From the NCBI RefSeq assembly GCF_008312895.1, contig NZ_VSSP01000001.1, forward strand, positions 124,001-188,000: a stretch of 64,000 nt of DNA, read 5' to 3'. The DNA is from Luteimonas suaedae. Its GTDB lineage: Bacteria; Pseudomonadota; Gammaproteobacteria; Xanthomonadales; Xanthomonadaceae. The notes under the pieces are model-generated. The model saw only the letters and a program-made list of their open reading frames with translations. It had not been told where the DNA came from and did no database searches. The position numbers and the translations under genes were made by a program. Each line of letters opens with the position of its first letter. The stretch's first letter is position 1. Shown here piece after piece: positions 63,157-64,000 of this stretch.

Positions 63157-64000
63157 CTACATCATCGCCAGTTCGACGTTGCTCAGGGTGCGATTGTACT
63201 GGTCGCGCAGCCGCACCTTGCGCTCCAGGTCGGCCACGATATGGCTGCTGAAATCGACGCCGGTCAGCTCCTCGGACATGTTGATGCCGCCGGGGGTGTC
63301 GACGTTGATCTCCATCAGCTTGTTGCCGACGATATCCAGCCCGGCCAGGTACATGCCGTCGCGGATCAGCTTGGGCGCCACGATCTCGGCCAACCGCAAC
63401 GCGTCGGCGTCCGGCTCGGCCATCTCGATCTTGCCGCCGGCCTTGATGTTGCTGCGTGCATCGCCGCTGTCGTTGTAGCGGCGGAAACAGGCGTATTTGC
63501 CGTCGACCTGCAACGGCCGGCCATTGAGGGTCAGCAGGCGCAGGTCGCCCTCGGCGGCCTTGGGCAGGTATTCCTGGACGATGGCGTAGCCGTCCCGGGT
63601 GACGGCCTCGATCATCTGGTTGAGGTTGGCGTCGCCGTCCGGTGTGACCACGAACACACCCTGGCCGCCAGAGCCCTGCAGCGGCTTGATCACCCCATAG
63701 CCGTCGTGGTCGGCGATGAACGCCTTGATCTCCTTGGGATCCAGGCTGATGCACGTCACCGGGCGTACTTCCTCCGGGAAGTGCTGGAAGTAGGTCTTGT
63801 TCGAGGCGTCGGTCAGGTGGGTCGGGTCGTTGAGCACGATCACGTGCCTGAGCGCGGCCAGCTGCGCGAACAGCAGTCCGCTGTTCGGCGCCCAGGGGCG
63901 CTCGTTCACTTCGTCTGCCGGGTCGCTGCGCAGCATCAGTACGTCGAGTTCGTCGACGCAGACGTGGTGGGTATCGGCGTCCTCGTCCTGGAGATCATCG
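63157..64000 (-). CDS. ATP-grasp protein, glutathione-synthetase-like, 5' end beyond window
   Basis: 281 codons seen. The frame is open to the window end, so the N-terminus is missing. LMLRSDPADEVNERPWAPNS and VLNDPTHLTDASNKTYFQHF resemble the middle of prokaryotic GshB; ATP-grasp elements VIKPLQGSGGQGVFVVTPD, EGDLRLLTLNGRPLQVDG and EINVDTPGGINMSEEL carry the P-loop-like Gly-rich loop and metal ligands. It ligates an amino acid to a peptide or to a gamma-glutamyl compound, glutathione synthesis being most likely. The stop is 5 bases from the convergent EAL gene's stop. Confidence 0.8.
   Translation of the reverse strand, partial: DDLQDEDADTHHVCVDELDVLMLRSDPADEVNERPWAPNSGLLFAQLAALRHVIVLNDPTHLTDASNKTYFQHFPEEVRPVTCISLDPKEIKAFIADHDGYGVIKPLQGSGGQGVFVVTPDGDANLNQMIEAVTRDGYAIVQEYLPKAAEGDLRLLTLNGRPLQVDGKYACFRRYNDSGDARSNIKAGGKIEMAEPDADALRLAEIVAPKLIRDGMYLAGLDIVGNKLMEINVDTPGGINMSEELTGVDFSSHIVADLERKVRLRDQYNRTLSNVELAMM

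Overview
The window is a GC-rich (roughly two-thirds G+C) chromosomal stretch with about 60 protein genes on both strands. I see no rRNA, tRNA or CRISPR array. Gene content points to the Xanthomonadaceae (Lysobacter, Luteimonas or Xanthomonas relatives): an L-fucose to pyruvate/L-lactate pathway of the type described in Xanthomonas campestris, a proBA pair, an MmyB-type XRE regulator, and many short palindromic intergenic repeats. This family assignment is an inference from content, not from a database search.

Layout. 1-8.6 kb: a DUF5694-like exported protein cut by the window edge, a Rossmann dehydrogenase of the alanine dehydrogenase/carboxyethylornithine synthase type, an AHSA1-type protein, a DUF899 protein, a cytochrome c/DUF305 pair, a MarR-GNAT fusion, an SDR and an NTF2-like protein. 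8.7-24 kb: accessory enzymes (M14-type zinc hydrolase, GNAT, GlcG/HbpS-like, amidohydrolase), an XRE regulator facing a small membrane protein across a 19-bp palindrome, a large autotransporter, a YbaK-like deacylase, a CBS-pair protein, a Tat-exported SDR, a DUF885 lipoprotein, TerB and an exported alpha/beta hydrolase.

24.3-33.1 kb is the best-defined functional unit, a complete L-fucose catabolic locus. An IclR regulator and a FucP permease are transcribed divergently. Facing them is a leftward run of L-fucose dehydrogenase (AKR), fuconolactonase, ketodeoxyfuconate dehydrogenase (SDR), diketodeoxyfuconate hydrolase (FAH family), L-fuconate dehydratase and an FMN L-lactate dehydrogenase. 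Together they take L-fucose to two molecules of pyruvate. Two AT-rich sites, one before fucP and one before the AKR gene, resemble each other and are candidate IclR operators.

33.4-53.5 kb: a class IV aminotransferase paired with a sulfotransferase-like protein, DUF421/YetF, SDR, DUF2171-like and cupin genes, an SRAP (YedK) homologue that has lost all four active-site residues, a decayed DUF899 copy, RIO kinase, proB-proA, an RluA-type pseudouridine synthase, a nitroreductase, a DUF4105/DUF2388 pair, a methyltransferase/YkgJ pair, a DksA-like zinc finger, and a Crp-regulator/exported intradiol dioxygenase/cytochrome b561 run in which the cytochrome gene is frameshifted. 53.8-64 kb: a fusion of an SDR epimerase, SPW-like membrane domain and VKOR domain, a GST, an ECF sigma/anti-sigma/DUF4097 operon, a PAS-(degenerate GGDEF)-EAL protein and an ATP-grasp glutathione-synthetase-like gene cut by the window end.

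The non-coding DNA is rich in repeats: two elements with CTAGAGC-type terminal inverted repeats that abut or supply stop codons, three copies of a GCGGAT-rich inverted pair, two GGTGGGCCAAGG hairpins between convergent genes, and REPIN-like pairs.
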